From JAABTH01 sp964492615 (GTDB taxonomy: Bacteria > Bacillota > Dethiobacteria > DTU022): DNA of 64,000 nucleotides. Positions 8,514 to 17,657 of the stretch are shown in pieces. How positions within the stretch are numbered: the first letter of the stretch is position 1; each line of letters begins with the position of its first letter. Made by a program: the position numbers and the translations under genes. Where the stretch lies: positions 1 to 64,000 of the forward strand of contig CAZBKZ010000003.1 in assembly GCA_964492615.1 (NCBI GenBank), given 5' to 3'. The notes under the pieces were generated by a model. The model was not told the DNA's origin and searched no databases. It saw only the letters and a list, made by a program, of their open reading frames with translations.

Positions 8514-9896
8514 ATGATCTCAGAAATAGATGAAAACAGAATCAGGTTTTTAAATGATCTTCCGGAACGAAAAGGCCCTGTTATACTTTGGATCAGCAGG
8601 GATCAACGTTTTGAAGATAATTGGGCCCTGATCTATGCCCAGCAAAGGGCTATTGATTTTAAAACACCGCTGCTGGCTGTATTCTGCCTGACTGGTAACT
8701 ACCCTAATGCGACTGCGGAGCACTACCGGTTTATGATCGACGGTCTAATTGAAACCGAATCAGCCCTGAGAAAACATCATATCCCCCTGATTGTGCTTAT
8801 TGGTAAACCTGATGTGGAAATACATCGTCTGGCCAGCAGTTACAGGGCCGGCCTCCTGGTAAGCGATTTCTCCCCGCTGAAAATTAGTCAAAAATGGAAA
8901 CGCCAGGTCACTGATAAACTTGCCATTGCCCATGTGGAAATAGATGCACACAATATAATTCCCTGCTGGTTTGCCTCTCCAAAACAGGAATATGCAGCGT
9001 ATACTTTCCGCCCCAGGGTAAGAAGACTGCTATCCCGTTTTTTAGTTGACATCCCTCCCGCTATCAGGCACCCTTTTACCTGCAATAAAAAAATCCCGGT
9101 TGTTGACTGGAATCATGTTTCTGACTCGTTAAAAATCTGTAATAAAGTTAACAGTTCAGCCAGTTACCGGCCCGGGTCAAAGCAAGCCATGATTCTGATG
9201 CAATCTTTTATTGAAAACAGGCTGGCTAATTACTCCAGAGACAGAAATGATCCCAACAAAGATGCTCAATCTGGCCTTTCTCCTTACCTGCATTTTGGTC
9301 ATTTAAGCGCTCAGAGACTTGCTTTTATAGTACAAGGCTCTGCAACACCTGAGATAAACAATGAAGATTTTTTGGAAGAATTGATAGTAAGGCGTGAGCT
9401 ATCCGACAACTTTTGTTTTTATAACAGCAACTATGACAGTATTAAAAGTTTCCCACGCTGGGCTGCTGAAACACTGGACAAACATCGCGATGACCCGCGA
9501 GAACACCTCTATTCACTGGAAGAGTTTAAAGCGGCAGAAACACATGACCCTCTCTGGAACGCCGCCCAGGGTGAAATGTTAGTTACAGGGAAAATGCCTG
9601 GTTACCTGAGGATGTACTGGGCTAAAAAAATTCTTGAGTGGACAGAAAGCCCGGACGAAGCCATGCAAATAGCCTTATATCTGAACGACAGATATTCACT
9701 TGACGGACGGGATCCAAACGGTTACGCAGGAATTGCCTGGAGCCTGGGCGGAGTTCATGATCGGGCCTGGGGGGAGCGGCCGGTTTTTGGCAAAATACGT
9801 TATATGAGTTACCGCGGCAGCCGCTCCAAATTCAACGTGGATACTTATGTAGAAAGAATACAGCGTCTGTTAAAAACAGGCTCTTCTGGCAGTTAA
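8514..9896 (+). CDS. Class II CPD photolyase (deoxyribodipyrimidine photolyase)
   Basis: This flavoprotein would repair UV-induced cyclobutane pyrimidine dimers using light. The 460-residue length is normal. The N-terminal alpha/beta antenna-binding region begins VILWISRDQRFEDNWAL. The C-terminal helical FAD domain ends with class II signatures: YSLDGRDPNGYAG, IAWSLGG, HDRAWGERPVFGKIR and the SRSKFNVDTYV tail. GGAG lies about nine bases before the ATG. The gene is divergent from the riboswitch leader, and its 3' end overlaps the convergent hydrolase by four bases. A photolyase in what looks like a strict anaerobe suggests exposure to sunlit or surface habitats. Confidence 0.93.
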   Translation: MISEIDENRIRFLNDLPERKGPVILWISRDQRFEDNWALIYAQQRAIDFKTPLLAVFCLTGNYPNATAEHYRFMIDGLIETESALRKHHIPLIVLIGKPDVEIHRLASSYRAGLLVSDFSPLKISQKWKRQVTDKLAIAHVEIDAHNIIPCWFASPKQEYAAYTFRPRVRRLLSRFLVDIPPAIRHPFTCNKKIPVVDWNHVSDSLKICNKVNSSASYRPGSKQAMILMQSFIENRLANYSRDRNDPNKDAQSGLSPYLHFGHLSAQRLAFIVQGSATPEINNEDFLEELIVRRELSDNFCFYNSNYDSIKSFPRWAAETLDKHRDDPREHLYSLEEFKAAETHDPLWNAAQGEMLVTGKMPGYLRMYWAKKILEWTESPDEAMQIALYLNDRYSLDGRDPNGYAGIAWSLGGVHDRAWGERPVFGKIRYMSYRGSRSKFNVDTYVERIQRLLKTGSSGS

Positions 9897-10858
9897 TCAT
9901 CAATCACCTGAATGCCATCAGACTGATGCCTCATCTGACGATAGAATTCATGGAAATCAATACGATAATTGAAATCATCTTTTTCATAATCACGCTGGCT
10001 TTTTATTTCCACATTATGAATAATCAGCAGCTCTTCGTTTATATTCGATGCCTGCAGAAGCTTCATCCCCGAGGGCGCCCACAGACCACTGCCACCCCAG
10101 AAATACTGACGACCTTTTTTATGCCTGCCAACCCAGTTTGCCCCAAGGCTCCAAACCTGGTTATATGCTGCTTTCGAAGCATTCATCAGGTCCCAGAGAA
10201 AACCATAATAATGATCTGTCCGGGTATTCATCATGGCATATTCCCTGATTGCCTGTGATTGCCAGGCTGCCATCGTAACAATTGCATCAACTCCGTCAAC
10301 AAAAGCATACTGGCGAGGCAATTCAACGAAACAAAGGTCATAGCAAATCAGGAAGCCAAAGCGACCCCATCTCGTATCTATGCTGAGTCTTTTATCAGTC
10401 CCCTGGCTGAAAAAGACTCTTTCGCTAGGAGTCAGGAATACCTTGGCATAAATAAATTCCTCCTGCCGGTAATCAATTGAGGGAGTCAGAATAAAAGTGC
10501 AGTTATAATAACGCTTCTCTTTCTCCCGTACATTACTGAAAAAGATGTATTCGAGACCACCCTGGCCCTCGGTAAGGCTATCCTTAATATTTTTTAAACG
10601 TTTTTCAATTCTTCCGGTTTCTCCCTCAGCCAGGAGATCCCATACCGGGGCAGGGTCACTTGCTTTCCATATATACCCTGTAACAGTTAACTCGGGAAAT
10701 ATTAAAATGTTAACTTTTTTTCGGTGAGCAATTTCGATGATTTTTTCCATTTTGCTTAAGTTTTTTTCAACATTCGGATCTCCATTGATGTTGGCAATCA
10801 AAACAGTAGGTTTTTCTTCGTTTTCGGAGAAAACCCTCTCAACAATACGAAAGCTCAT
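9893..10858 (-). CDS. Carbon-nitrogen hydrolase (nitrilase superfamily)
   Basis: This enzyme of about 321 residues should hydrolyse an amide or nitrile-type C-N bond; the substrate is unknown. The Glu-Lys-Cys triad is visible: Glu in FPELTVTGY near residue 50, Lys in YAKVFLTPSE near 140 and Cys in FLICYDLCF near 175. I prefer the ATG at 10858, which follows GGGGTG by seven bases, over the ATG at 10891. Its 3' end overlaps the photolyase stop region on the opposite strand. Other possible roles are an N-carbamoyl or omega-amidase activity, but no pathway partner is adjacent. Confidence 0.85.
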   Translation of the reverse strand: MSFRIVERVFSENEEKPTVLIANINGDPNVEKNLSKMEKIIEIAHRKKVNILIFPELTVTGYIWKASDPAPVWDLLAEGETGRIEKRLKNIKDSLTEGQGGLEYIFFSNVREKEKRYYNCTFILTPSIDYRQEEFIYAKVFLTPSERVFFSQGTDKRLSIDTRWGRFGFLICYDLCFVELPRQYAFVDGVDAIVTMAAWQSQAIREYAMMNTRTDHYYGFLWDLMNASKAAYNQVWSLGANWVGRHKKGRQYFWGGSGLWAPSGMKLLQASNINEELLIIHNVEIKSQRDYEKDDFNYRIDFHEFYRQMRHQSDGIQVIDD

Positions 10859-10905
10859 AAATTTCACCCCGGCTTTTCCATCATAATTCATTTATACAAT
10901 TTAAA

Positions 10906-10934
10906 TTTATACAAATATACCAGTTTTCCTGCAA
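10906..10934 (-). promoter_or_regulatory. Sigma-A-type promoter for the nitrilase-family gene
   Basis: TTGCAG (10934-10929) and TATAAA (10911-10906) on the minus strand are 17 bases apart, about 50 bases before the ATG at 10858. The rest of the 341-base gap 10859-11199 holds only the inverted repeat at 11116-11157; I see no gene in it. Confidence 0.6.
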
Positions 10935-11115
10935 TAGGTCTTGTGCCATATAAATACCCGCCCCGGACCATTTCCAGTTGGCAATAACAGCCGGCAAACA
11001 GATGCCATATAATAGTCTCCTGACAAAGAGGTATAAAAGATTACACTTATGTTATTAATTAATACGTATGTGGCACGAATATTATTAACAGGCTCTGACC
11101 TGCCCTGTACCCTTG

Positions 11116-11157
11116 TATAAAGATGCGGAGAGTTATAGTAACCTCCGCATCTTTATA
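11116..11157. terminator. Inverted repeat after the aldolase operon, probable terminator
   Basis: Perfect 15-base arms (11116-11130 and 11143-11157) with a GC-rich core and AT-rich outer ends surround a 12-base loop. It lies about 45 bases after the stop of the aldolase-like gene on the minus strand. The symmetric TTTATA ends mean it could work in both directions. Confidence 0.6.
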
Positions 11158-11199
11158 TAAAATAATGAAATCAGCAAAGCCTGCTCAATCTTTCATAAT

Positions 11200-12468
11200 T
11201 CACTTTTCTGCTTTCTTAGCATACCGTTGCAGGTATACATAACGCATTAGTAGTGCTTCAAATCCCTTTAACGGCTTTCCCCTGCCGAAAAGATCAACAG
11301 CTATAGCGGCCCGGCAATTCTTCTCTAAGATCATTTCTGCCGCGAGGGCATCCTCGATATTCGGACCACAGCATAAAGCGCCATTTTTCCCCAACAATAG
11401 CGCGCTGCGCCCTGACAGCCTTGATGTTATTTTTCGGGCTGTTTTTTCCGCATGGCTGTAATCAGATTCGACAGACCGGGCATTAACACCAATAATCTGG
11501 GCAAAATCATCTACCATAGGATAAAGTGTTTTACCGGTCAGGGAATAATTAATGATGTCCGGCTTAACCGAATGTATAATCGCCCTGATACCTGAGTATT
11601 TCGCGTAGATTTTACGATGTATAACCACTGATGCCTGTATAACATGATCGGTGCACTCAATCTTCTCATTATCAGCGCCTAGAACCAGCATATTGCTGCA
11701 TTTATCTTGACCTGCTCCGCCGCCTGCCCCGACAATTCCACCAGGATAAAAATAGATCTTATCTCCCTCTTTAATACTGCTGCCCAGCAGGCTATTGCCG
11801 GGATATCCAGCTTTTGGTTTTTTACCGGAAAAGCGGGCTGCATAGAATTGACCAAATTCAACGGGATCATAAAAATTGCTACCGCTGAGAGTGTAGTATT
11901 GATTAAGCAGTTTGCGGCAGCACTCTTCCTCCAGCTTCATCGCTGTGTTAAATGAATCGTCACAGTCCGATCCGAGACAAAGGGCCCCGTGCGATGTCAT
12001 CAGGTAAGCCTTGCCTTCACATTGGGCAAGAACTGTTTCAACGTTTTTCATCAAGGCCGTACTGCCTGGAAGAGCGTAGGGAACCGACCAGATTTTCTCG
12101 CCAATCTGCTTCCTTATTTCAGGTCCATCAACATCCAGGTCAATGGCAAGAGGGCTGAGGGACGAGGCATTAAGCTGGTGGGTATGGATTATAAAATTTA
12201 CATCTTTGCGCTGCCTGTAAGCTGCAGCATGAACCTTCTTTTCCGATGAAGGCTCAACTGAGCCTTCATAGCTTAAATCATTTATATTAACAACCACGAT
12301 GTCTTCTGCTGCAAGGCTATTATAAGCTCTGCCACTGGGAGTGATCATAAAAGTATTACTGTCAATTCTGCAGCTTACATTGCCCCAGGTTCTGGCAATC
12401 AGGCCTTCATCAACCAACCTGTTGCCTGCATAAACAACAATTTCTGCAGCTTCTTGCCTATTGATCAT
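11200..12468 (-). CDS. Double-domain class II aldolase/adducin-family protein
   Basis: This 422-residue protein contains two class II aldolase/adducin folds. Domain 1 (residues ~1-200) keeps the catalytic and zinc-ligand pattern: Glu76 in SSEKKVH, His95 and His97 in HTH, and His160 in SHGALCLG. Domain 2 (residues ~235-420) repeats the fold, but the HxH is HSV (299-301) and the third His position is Asn362 in KNGALCCG, so its metal site is lost. Family members cleave sugar 1-phosphates to DHAP and an aldehyde, or act as epimerases. The ATG follows the aminotransferase stop by three bases, and its AAGGAAGTG site lies inside that gene, suggesting translational coupling. The position suggests the lyase step of the local catabolic cluster. 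Confidence 0.83.
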   Translation of the reverse strand: MINRQEAAEIVVYAGNRLVDEGLIARTWGNVSCRIDSNTFMITPSGRAYNSLAAEDIVVVNINDLSYEGSVEPSSEKKVHAAAYRQRKDVNFIIHTHQLNASSLSPLAIDLDVDGPEIRKQIGEKIWSVPYALPGSTALMKNVETVLAQCEGKAYLMTSHGALCLGSDCDDSFNTAMKLEEECCRKLLNQYYTLSGSNFYDPVEFGQFYAARFSGKKPKAGYPGNSLLGSSIKEGDKIYFYPGGIVGAGGGAGQDKCSNMLVLGADNEKIECTDHVIQASVVIHRKIYAKYSGIRAIIHSVKPDIINYSLTGKTLYPMVDDFAQIIGVNARSVESDYSHAEKTARKITSRLSGRSALLLGKNGALCCGPNIEDALAAEMILEKNCRAAIAVDLFGRGKPLKGFEALLMRYVYLQRYAKKAEK

Positions 12469-12471
12469 AAT

Positions 12472-13950
12472 TTACACTTCCTTAACAGCAACATTGGCAA
12501 AAACACGTTCGAAACAATTTAAAGCGTCATTAATCATAGCATCATCATAAGCAGCACTGGTATATATGCGGCTGCCTGCAAGGGTAACCAGCCCTTCGGC
12601 CATATAAGCAGCTCCCATGTGTTCCATCTCTTTCTTTCGTTCCGAGGTTTCTTTCAGTATGCGGGGAACTTTCCAGATTTTCTTCCAATCTATTGCATAG
12701 TGCAAGGTACCAACTGTTTCGAGGTGTACTATTGAGCCCTGGTTAAATACAACAAAAGGAAGGTTATAAGACTTTACCAACTTTTTCAATCCGGCTGTCA
12801 ACAGATCACCCATCTTCCCTGCAGTAACTGCTGCGCCAGTTCTTTCTATTTCACAGATTGTATGATAACCTGCAACACAGCTAAGCGGATTAGCTGCAAG
12901 GGTACCGCCAACCAGGGCTTTTTTATGCTTTTCTCCACCGGCAATCCCTGCAGAAAGATATTTCATGTACTCTTTTTTGCCACCGACTCCTCCTGCGCCA
13001 GGATAACCACCGGCAACAACTTTCCCAAAGACTGTCAGGTCGGGGTTAACACTAAAATAACCCTGGGCTCCGGAAAGGCCAACCCTGAAAGCAGTTACCA
13101 CTTCGTCAAAGATCAACAGGGCACCATATTGACGGCACAGCTCTTCCACACCCCTGTTAAAATTATAATCAACAGGGCGGGTACCGCTTTCCGGGCCTAA
13201 CGGTTCAATAATAACCGCCGCAGTTCCACCAAGCAGGCGGTTCTGCTTTAACACAATCTCCAGGTTACCCAGATCTCCGGGGAAAAATTCCCGCGTTTTT
13301 TTAAATATGTACCGGGGCACACCATTAGCCTGGGTCCACTTGGAGCCCGGAATCCTGATGCTGTAGGCAAGCTGATCGCTCCAACCATGGTAAGCCCCAC
13401 CCATTTTTACAACAACTTTTTTCCCTGTAGCCAGCCGGGCTATACGAATGGCAGCCATGCAGGCTTCGGTGCCTGAATTGAGCATGCGAAACATGTCAAC
13501 GGAGGGAATAAGTTCAGCTATTTTACGGGCTATTTTATATTCATATTCATGGAAAAGGCCGGTGGACGGACCACAGTTATTAAGAAGATTAATAACCTTT
13601 TCTCTGACGGCCGGGGGATTAGATCCGAGAATAGTCGGTCCGCCTGCCTGCAGGAAATCATAGTAACGGTTTCCATCCAAGTCATATAAAAAGCTTCCTT
13701 CCGCACTGGTAAAAACCAGGGGGAAGGGATAATTGAAAGCAAGGTTATGCTGAACCCCGCCGGGAATAAAGTCAAGCGCCTGATCAATTACTGCTTTTGA
13801 TTTTACACATTTAAGACCATAGTAATTATCCAGGTAATTCTGCAGCGCACTGTTTTTAATTGTATAAATAGGCTGCCGAATTAGTTGGTTCAGTTGCCGG
13901 TTAATCAGTTCGGCATCGGGATAGCTGGAAATAGCAAATTGTTCATCCAC
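12472..13950 (-). CDS. Class III PLP-dependent aminotransferase, glutamate-1-semialdehyde aminomutase-like
   Basis: This enzyme of 492 residues resembles glutamate-1-semialdehyde aminomutase but has an N-terminal extension of about 60 residues. Visible features are NSGTEACMAAIRIAR (cofactor phosphate binding), GAYHGWSD, IFDEVVTAFR (Asp for the pyridine nitrogen) and the Lys in FGKVVAGGYPG near residue 310. No heme-pathway genes are nearby. It sits in an operon with a class II aldolase and divergent from a sugar kinase, so a role in amino-sugar or sugar-derived carbonyl metabolism is more likely than tetrapyrrole synthesis. The GTG at 13950 has GGAGG seven bases upstream; the TTG at 13956 would be too close. 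Confidence 0.82.
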   Translation of the reverse strand: MDEQFAISSYPDAELINRQLNQLIRQPIYTIKNSALQNYLDNYYGLKCVKSKAVIDQALDFIPGGVQHNLAFNYPFPLVFTSAEGSFLYDLDGNRYYDFLQAGGPTILGSNPPAVREKVINLLNNCGPSTGLFHEYEYKIARKIAELIPSVDMFRMLNSGTEACMAAIRIARLATGKKVVVKMGGAYHGWSDQLAYSIRIPGSKWTQANGVPRYIFKKTREFFPGDLGNLEIVLKQNRLLGGTAAVIIEPLGPESGTRPVDYNFNRGVEELCRQYGALLIFDEVVTAFRVGLSGAQGYFSVNPDLTVFGKVVAGGYPGAGGVGGKKEYMKYLSAGIAGGEKHKKALVGGTLAANPLSCVAGYHTICEIERTGAAVTAGKMGDLLTAGLKKLVKSYNLPFVVFNQGSIVHLETVGTLHYAIDWKKIWKVPRILKETSERKKEMEHMGAAYMAEGLVTLAGSRIYTSAAYDDAMINDALNCFERVFANVAVKEV

Positions 13951-14008
13951 GGGCAAACCTCCAGACCGTTACGGTTTCTTTTACCTATTTAATACCCTGA
14001 TAATGGCT

Positions 14009-14036
14009 ATTATATCAGATTCAAACAGCTGGTAAA
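14009..14036 (-). promoter_or_regulatory. Promoter of the aminotransferase-aldolase operon
   Basis: TTTACC (14036-14031) and a perfect TATAAT (14014-14009) on the minus strand are 16 bases apart, about 60 bases before the GTG start. An 11-base palindrome, ACCGT-T-ACGGT (13965-13975), sits between the promoter and the ribosome binding site and could be an operator. Confidence 0.55.
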
Positions 14037-14102
14037 TATTCATGAGCAATGCTGTCCATGCAGCAACAGAAAAATATATTTTTAACCATTTTCGGGACAA
14101 CA

Positions 14103-14132
14103 TTTAGAGGATTTCCGGCTTATTTATATAAT
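14103..14132 (+). promoter_or_regulatory. Promoter of the kinase gene
   Basis: TTTAGA (14103-14108) and a perfect TATAAT (14127-14132) are 18 bases apart, about 32 bases before the kinase ATG. It faces away from the aminotransferase promoter, so the two halves of the cluster are probably divergently transcribed from 13951-14164. Confidence 0.5.
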
Positions 14133-14164
14133 TCTTTTTTAGCTCCGCCTAAAGGAGATGGCTC

Positions 14165-15778
14165 ATGCAGGAACCGGTTTATATTATTGCTTATGATGTT
14201 GGCACAACAGGAATTAAAACCTGCCTTTATGCAATTGAAACAGGCAAGGTGCAATTAATCGATGCTGAAATGGCCTCCTACCCCCTTTATATTCTAAATA
14301 ATGGCGGAGCAGAACAGGATCCTGAAGATTGGTGGAAAGCGCTGGTTAATACCACGGTTTCACTTGCTGAAAAAGCCAACCTCCTTTTTAACAAGATAGC
14401 AGGCATCTCCTTTTGCTCCCAAATGCAGGGTCTGGTCCTGGTCGACAATAATGGCAAATCACTGCGCAGAGCAATGACCTATATGGATCAACGGGCAGGG
14501 GACGAAATGCGTCGTGTTTTCAAACACGGAATAACTATTGCAGATATCAACGTTTATAAGCTTATCGTGTCGATTATTGAAACCGGCGCCGTTAGCGCCA
14601 GTGCTAAAGATCCGGTCTGGAAATACCTCTGGGTAAAACGCGAAGAAAAAGAAGTTTACAACAAAATCTATAAGTGGCTTGATGTAAAAGAATACCTGAT
14701 CAGCCGCATGACAGGCAGCTATGTAATGACTGAAGACTCTGCTTTTGCCGCATTAATTTATAACAACCGCGCCAGGAACCTTACCTGGAGTAAAAAAATT
14801 ACACACATGCTTGGTGTAAAGGAGGAACACCTGCCTGCCATAATGAAATCGACAGATCGGGCCGGGAAACTACTCCCGGAAGCAGCTGCTGAACTCGGAC
14901 TCATAGCCGGCATACCTGTTTTTGGTGGAGGAGGGGATGCCTCGCTGATTGGAGTAGGTGCCGGTGCGGTTGCAGTCGGAGATACCCATATCTACACAGG
15001 AACTTCCGGCTGGGTGTCAACGGTTGTAAAAAAATCAATGGTCGACACAGGAACAATGATTGCGTCGATTATCGGTGCCCAGAATGATAAATATAACTAT
15101 TTTGCCGAGATGGAAACTGCCGGCAAATGCCTGGAATGGGTTAAAGATAACCTCGCCCTTGACTTGCTCGGCATTTACAGTAAAAGTGATTTAACCTGCG
15201 AATCAACTGAAAACACCTACAAGAATATTTACGACCATCTGACCGGCATTTCCGCTACAGTCCCGCCTGGCAGCAATGGAATAATCTTTACCCCCTGGCT
15301 CCATGGAAACAGGTGTCCTTTTGAGGATGCACAAGTGCGCAGTACCTTCTTTAATCTTGGGTTGGGTACGGGCAAAGCCGAAATGATTCGCGCCGTTCTG
15401 GAGGGGATCTGCTTTCATCTCCGCTGGATGCTGGAAGCCCAGGAAAGAAAAATTAGGACATCTGATACTATCCGCTTTGTTGGCGGCGGAGCTCTTTCAG
15501 ATATAACCTGTCAGATACTTGCTGATATTACCGGTAGAAGGATAGAAACAGTCAGCGACCCACAGAATGTCGGGGCTGCCGGGGCTGCCATCGTGGCAGG
15601 TATAGGCCTGGGAATAATTGAATCTTTCCCGAAAAGCAGGGATATAATAAAACCGGTTAAAGTGTTCGTCCCTGAACCAGCTAACAGGAGTACCTATGAA
15701 AAAAATTATTCTGTCTTCAGAAAACTATATAAAACAAATCGTAAATTTTTTAAAGTACTAAATGAACAGGCGCTGTAG
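14165..15778 (+). CDS. FGGY-family carbohydrate kinase
   Basis: This 537-residue kinase should phosphorylate a sugar, ketose or polyol with ATP. The N-terminal half starts with the phosphate-1 motif AYDVGTTGIKTCLY and contains an SFCSQMQGLV segment and TYMDQRAGDEM. The C-terminal half has GGGGDASLIGVGAGAV, TGTSGWVS and VGGGALSDITCQILAD, the second ATPase lobe. It resembles xylulokinase-like members more than GlpK, but the substrate cannot be read from the sequence. AAAGGAG lies eight bases before the ATG. It is followed 96 bases later by the GlpD-like gene and is divergent from the aminotransferase-aldolase pair. Confidence 0.88.
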   Translation: MQEPVYIIAYDVGTTGIKTCLYAIETGKVQLIDAEMASYPLYILNNGGAEQDPEDWWKALVNTTVSLAEKANLLFNKIAGISFCSQMQGLVLVDNNGKSLRRAMTYMDQRAGDEMRRVFKHGITIADINVYKLIVSIIETGAVSASAKDPVWKYLWVKREEKEVYNKIYKWLDVKEYLISRMTGSYVMTEDSAFAALIYNNRARNLTWSKKITHMLGVKEEHLPAIMKSTDRAGKLLPEAAAELGLIAGIPVFGGGGDASLIGVGAGAVAVGDTHIYTGTSGWVSTVVKKSMVDTGTMIASIIGAQNDKYNYFAEMETAGKCLEWVKDNLALDLLGIYSKSDLTCESTENTYKNIYDHLTGISATVPPGSNGIIFTPWLHGNRCPFEDAQVRSTFFNLGLGTGKAEMIRAVLEGICFHLRWMLEAQERKIRTSDTIRFVGGGALSDITCQILADITGRRIETVSDPQNVGAAGAAIVAGIGLGIIESFPKSRDIIKPVKVFVPEPANRSTYEKNYSVFRKLYKTNRKFFKVLNEQAL

Positions 15779-15874
15779 CTTCAAGCGCTGATATCGATCA
15801 GTCAGTTTTCTTTCAGATTGTTCCTGTGTTGGCTCGGTTAATGGAAGTTCAAAATTCATTAAGAAGGTGAAATA

Positions 15875-17587
15875 ATGTTAACCACCTGGAGTGCAAAAAC
15901 ACGTCAGGAAACAGTTGCCAGGGCCGGGGAAAAAGAATTTGATTTAATCATTATCGGAGGAGGAATTACCGGCGCCGGTATCGCCAGAGAATGCGCGTTA
16001 CGCAAGCTTTCATTCTGCCTGCTGGATAAAAATGATTTTGCTTTCGGCACTTCATCCCGCTCTTCAAAATTGTTTCACGGCGGTCTGCGTTACCTTGCCT
16101 CCGGGGAATTCAGACTGGTGCGCGAATCAACGGTTGAGAGGAACTGGTTGCGCTGTCATTTGCCCAACCTGGTCAGACCACTTGCTTTTGTTTACCCTGC
16201 TTTTCAAAAAGGCAAATCAAAAACGATCAAAGTTCGTCTGGCAGTGTTTCTCTATGATCTTATATCCAATTCATTCAGCAAGTATAAAAATTACCGCCGC
16301 GGAAGAATCTTCAAGGCATCATTCATCGAAGAAATTGAGCCGGCGATCACTCTTGAAGATCCGGATCTGGGGAAAATGACTATAGCCGGTTTTTACTATG
16401 ATACCAACTGCGATGATGCCAGAGTTACCCTAGAAATAATCAAGGAAAGTATTGCAGCCAGCGAGGATGAATCAGCTGCCTTAAACTACTGCCATGTAAG
16501 CAGCTTCCTGACCGATGACCACGGAAAGGCTGTTGGAGTCAGGGCGACTGATCAGGTTAACGGTGTTGAGTTTACTGTTAAGGGTCGCTGCGTTATATCA
16601 GCCTCAGGAATCTGGACTGATCAGGTCCTATCAGCTGGCAGCTACAGTAATGAACGAATATATCCGACAAAAGGCGTTCATATAGTAGTACCTTCCGCAC
16701 GCCTGGGTAACCGGAATGCTTTCGGCCTGACCTCATTTGAAGACGGAAGATTTTTCTTTATTCTCAATCGCGGTCAGATCTCTGTAATCGGCACAACCGA
16801 CACTGCCTACCCTGCAAGCTCAAGCAGCCTGGATGAACCATGGTGTACAAGGGAAGACTGCGATTACCTGCTGAGTACTGTTAACCGTCTTTTCCCCCAC
16901 GCCAGGCTTAGTGATCGGGATATCATCGGCACTTATGCCGGTATCAGACCGTTAATCCGCTCGGAAAAAGCAAAAAATGAATCCGATGTATCTCGCAAGC
17001 ACGAAATATTCCAGACTGAAGACGGTATAGTAGCTATAGCTGGCGGGAAATCAACCACTCACAGACTGATGGCTGAAGATCTCATTTTTTATCTCATAGA
17101 AAATGGATACCTTAAAAGATTTTCAGCACTGGAGTATAATCGCCGCGGTTTTTCACGTCAGCCTTTTAAAATTGGTTTAACCCGTAAAGAATTTGATCGG
17201 ATTCTGGATGAAAAAGATTACTGGAACATAGTCCATCCCGATCAGGTTAAACATCTTTATACCCAATATGGACGGGGAGCTGTTGATATACTTGAAATGA
17301 TCAAAACCAACAGGGCAGGCGGGGAGCCCCTGCTCGATGAATATCCTTATTCTGAAGCCGAGATTATTTACATCCTGGAACATGAATGTGCCCCGATGCT
17401 GATAGACCTTTTATGCCGACGCACTGAAGCGCAGTGGACAGTTTGGCACTATAAGCAGCAGATACTCGCCATGAAAGTAGCCGATATTATGAGCGATTAT
17501 TACGGCTGGAGCAACGAGGAGAAAAGCGAACAGCTGAAAGAATACCTGGAATATGTACGAAAAACTGTCAGCTTCCTGAAGTTTTAA
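15875..17587 (+). CDS. FAD-dependent glycerol-3-phosphate dehydrogenase family protein (GlpA/GlpD-like)
   Basis: This 570-residue flavoprotein should oxidise glycerol 3-phosphate, or a related polyol phosphate, to DHAP at the membrane, passing electrons to a quinone or other carrier. The FAD-binding motif IIIGGGITGAGIAREC starts near residue 25. TSSRSSKLFHGGLRYL, typical of GlpD, follows, with IGTTDTAYP and IAGGKSTTHRLMAEDL further on. A C-terminal helical domain of about 150 residues completes the family fold. AAGAAGGTG lies before the ATG. Its position after an FGGY kinase suggests a kinase-then-oxidation route. Whether glycerol is the true substrate is uncertain because the kinase is not GlpK-like. 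Confidence 0.88.
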   Translation: MLTTWSAKTRQETVARAGEKEFDLIIIGGGITGAGIARECALRKLSFCLLDKNDFAFGTSSRSSKLFHGGLRYLASGEFRLVRESTVERNWLRCHLPNLVRPLAFVYPAFQKGKSKTIKVRLAVFLYDLISNSFSKYKNYRRGRIFKASFIEEIEPAITLEDPDLGKMTIAGFYYDTNCDDARVTLEIIKESIAASEDESAALNYCHVSSFLTDDHGKAVGVRATDQVNGVEFTVKGRCVISASGIWTDQVLSAGSYSNERIYPTKGVHIVVPSARLGNRNAFGLTSFEDGRFFFILNRGQISVIGTTDTAYPASSSSLDEPWCTREDCDYLLSTVNRLFPHARLSDRDIIGTYAGIRPLIRSEKAKNESDVSRKHEIFQTEDGIVAIAGGKSTTHRLMAEDLIFYLIENGYLKRFSALEYNRRGFSRQPFKIGLTRKEFDRILDEKDYWNIVHPDQVKHLYTQYGRGAVDILEMIKTNRAGGEPLLDEYPYSEAEIIYILEHECAPMLIDLLCRRTEAQWTVWHYKQQILAMKVADIMSDYYGWSNEEKSEQLKEYLEYVRKTVSFLKF

Positions 17588-17615
17588 TCTTTTTATTGAT
17601 CATAAATTTTTATAG

Positions 17616-17645
17616 TTGACAGTTCAATCATATGCTGATTATAAT
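17616..17645 (+). promoter_or_regulatory. Near-consensus sigma-A promoter of the molybdate/tungstate operon
   Basis: TTGACA (17616-17621) and TATAAT (17640-17645) both match the consensus and are 18 bases apart. Transcription would start near 17652, so the following hairpin and palindrome lie in the leader of the operon. Confidence 0.78.
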
Positions 17646-17657
17646 CAAGCTGTATAG

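Noticed and set aside
12472..13950. Glutamate-1-semialdehyde aminomutase of heme synthesis
   Set aside because: The protein has a ~60-residue N-terminal extension, and its neighbours are sugar genes, not tetrapyrrole genes.
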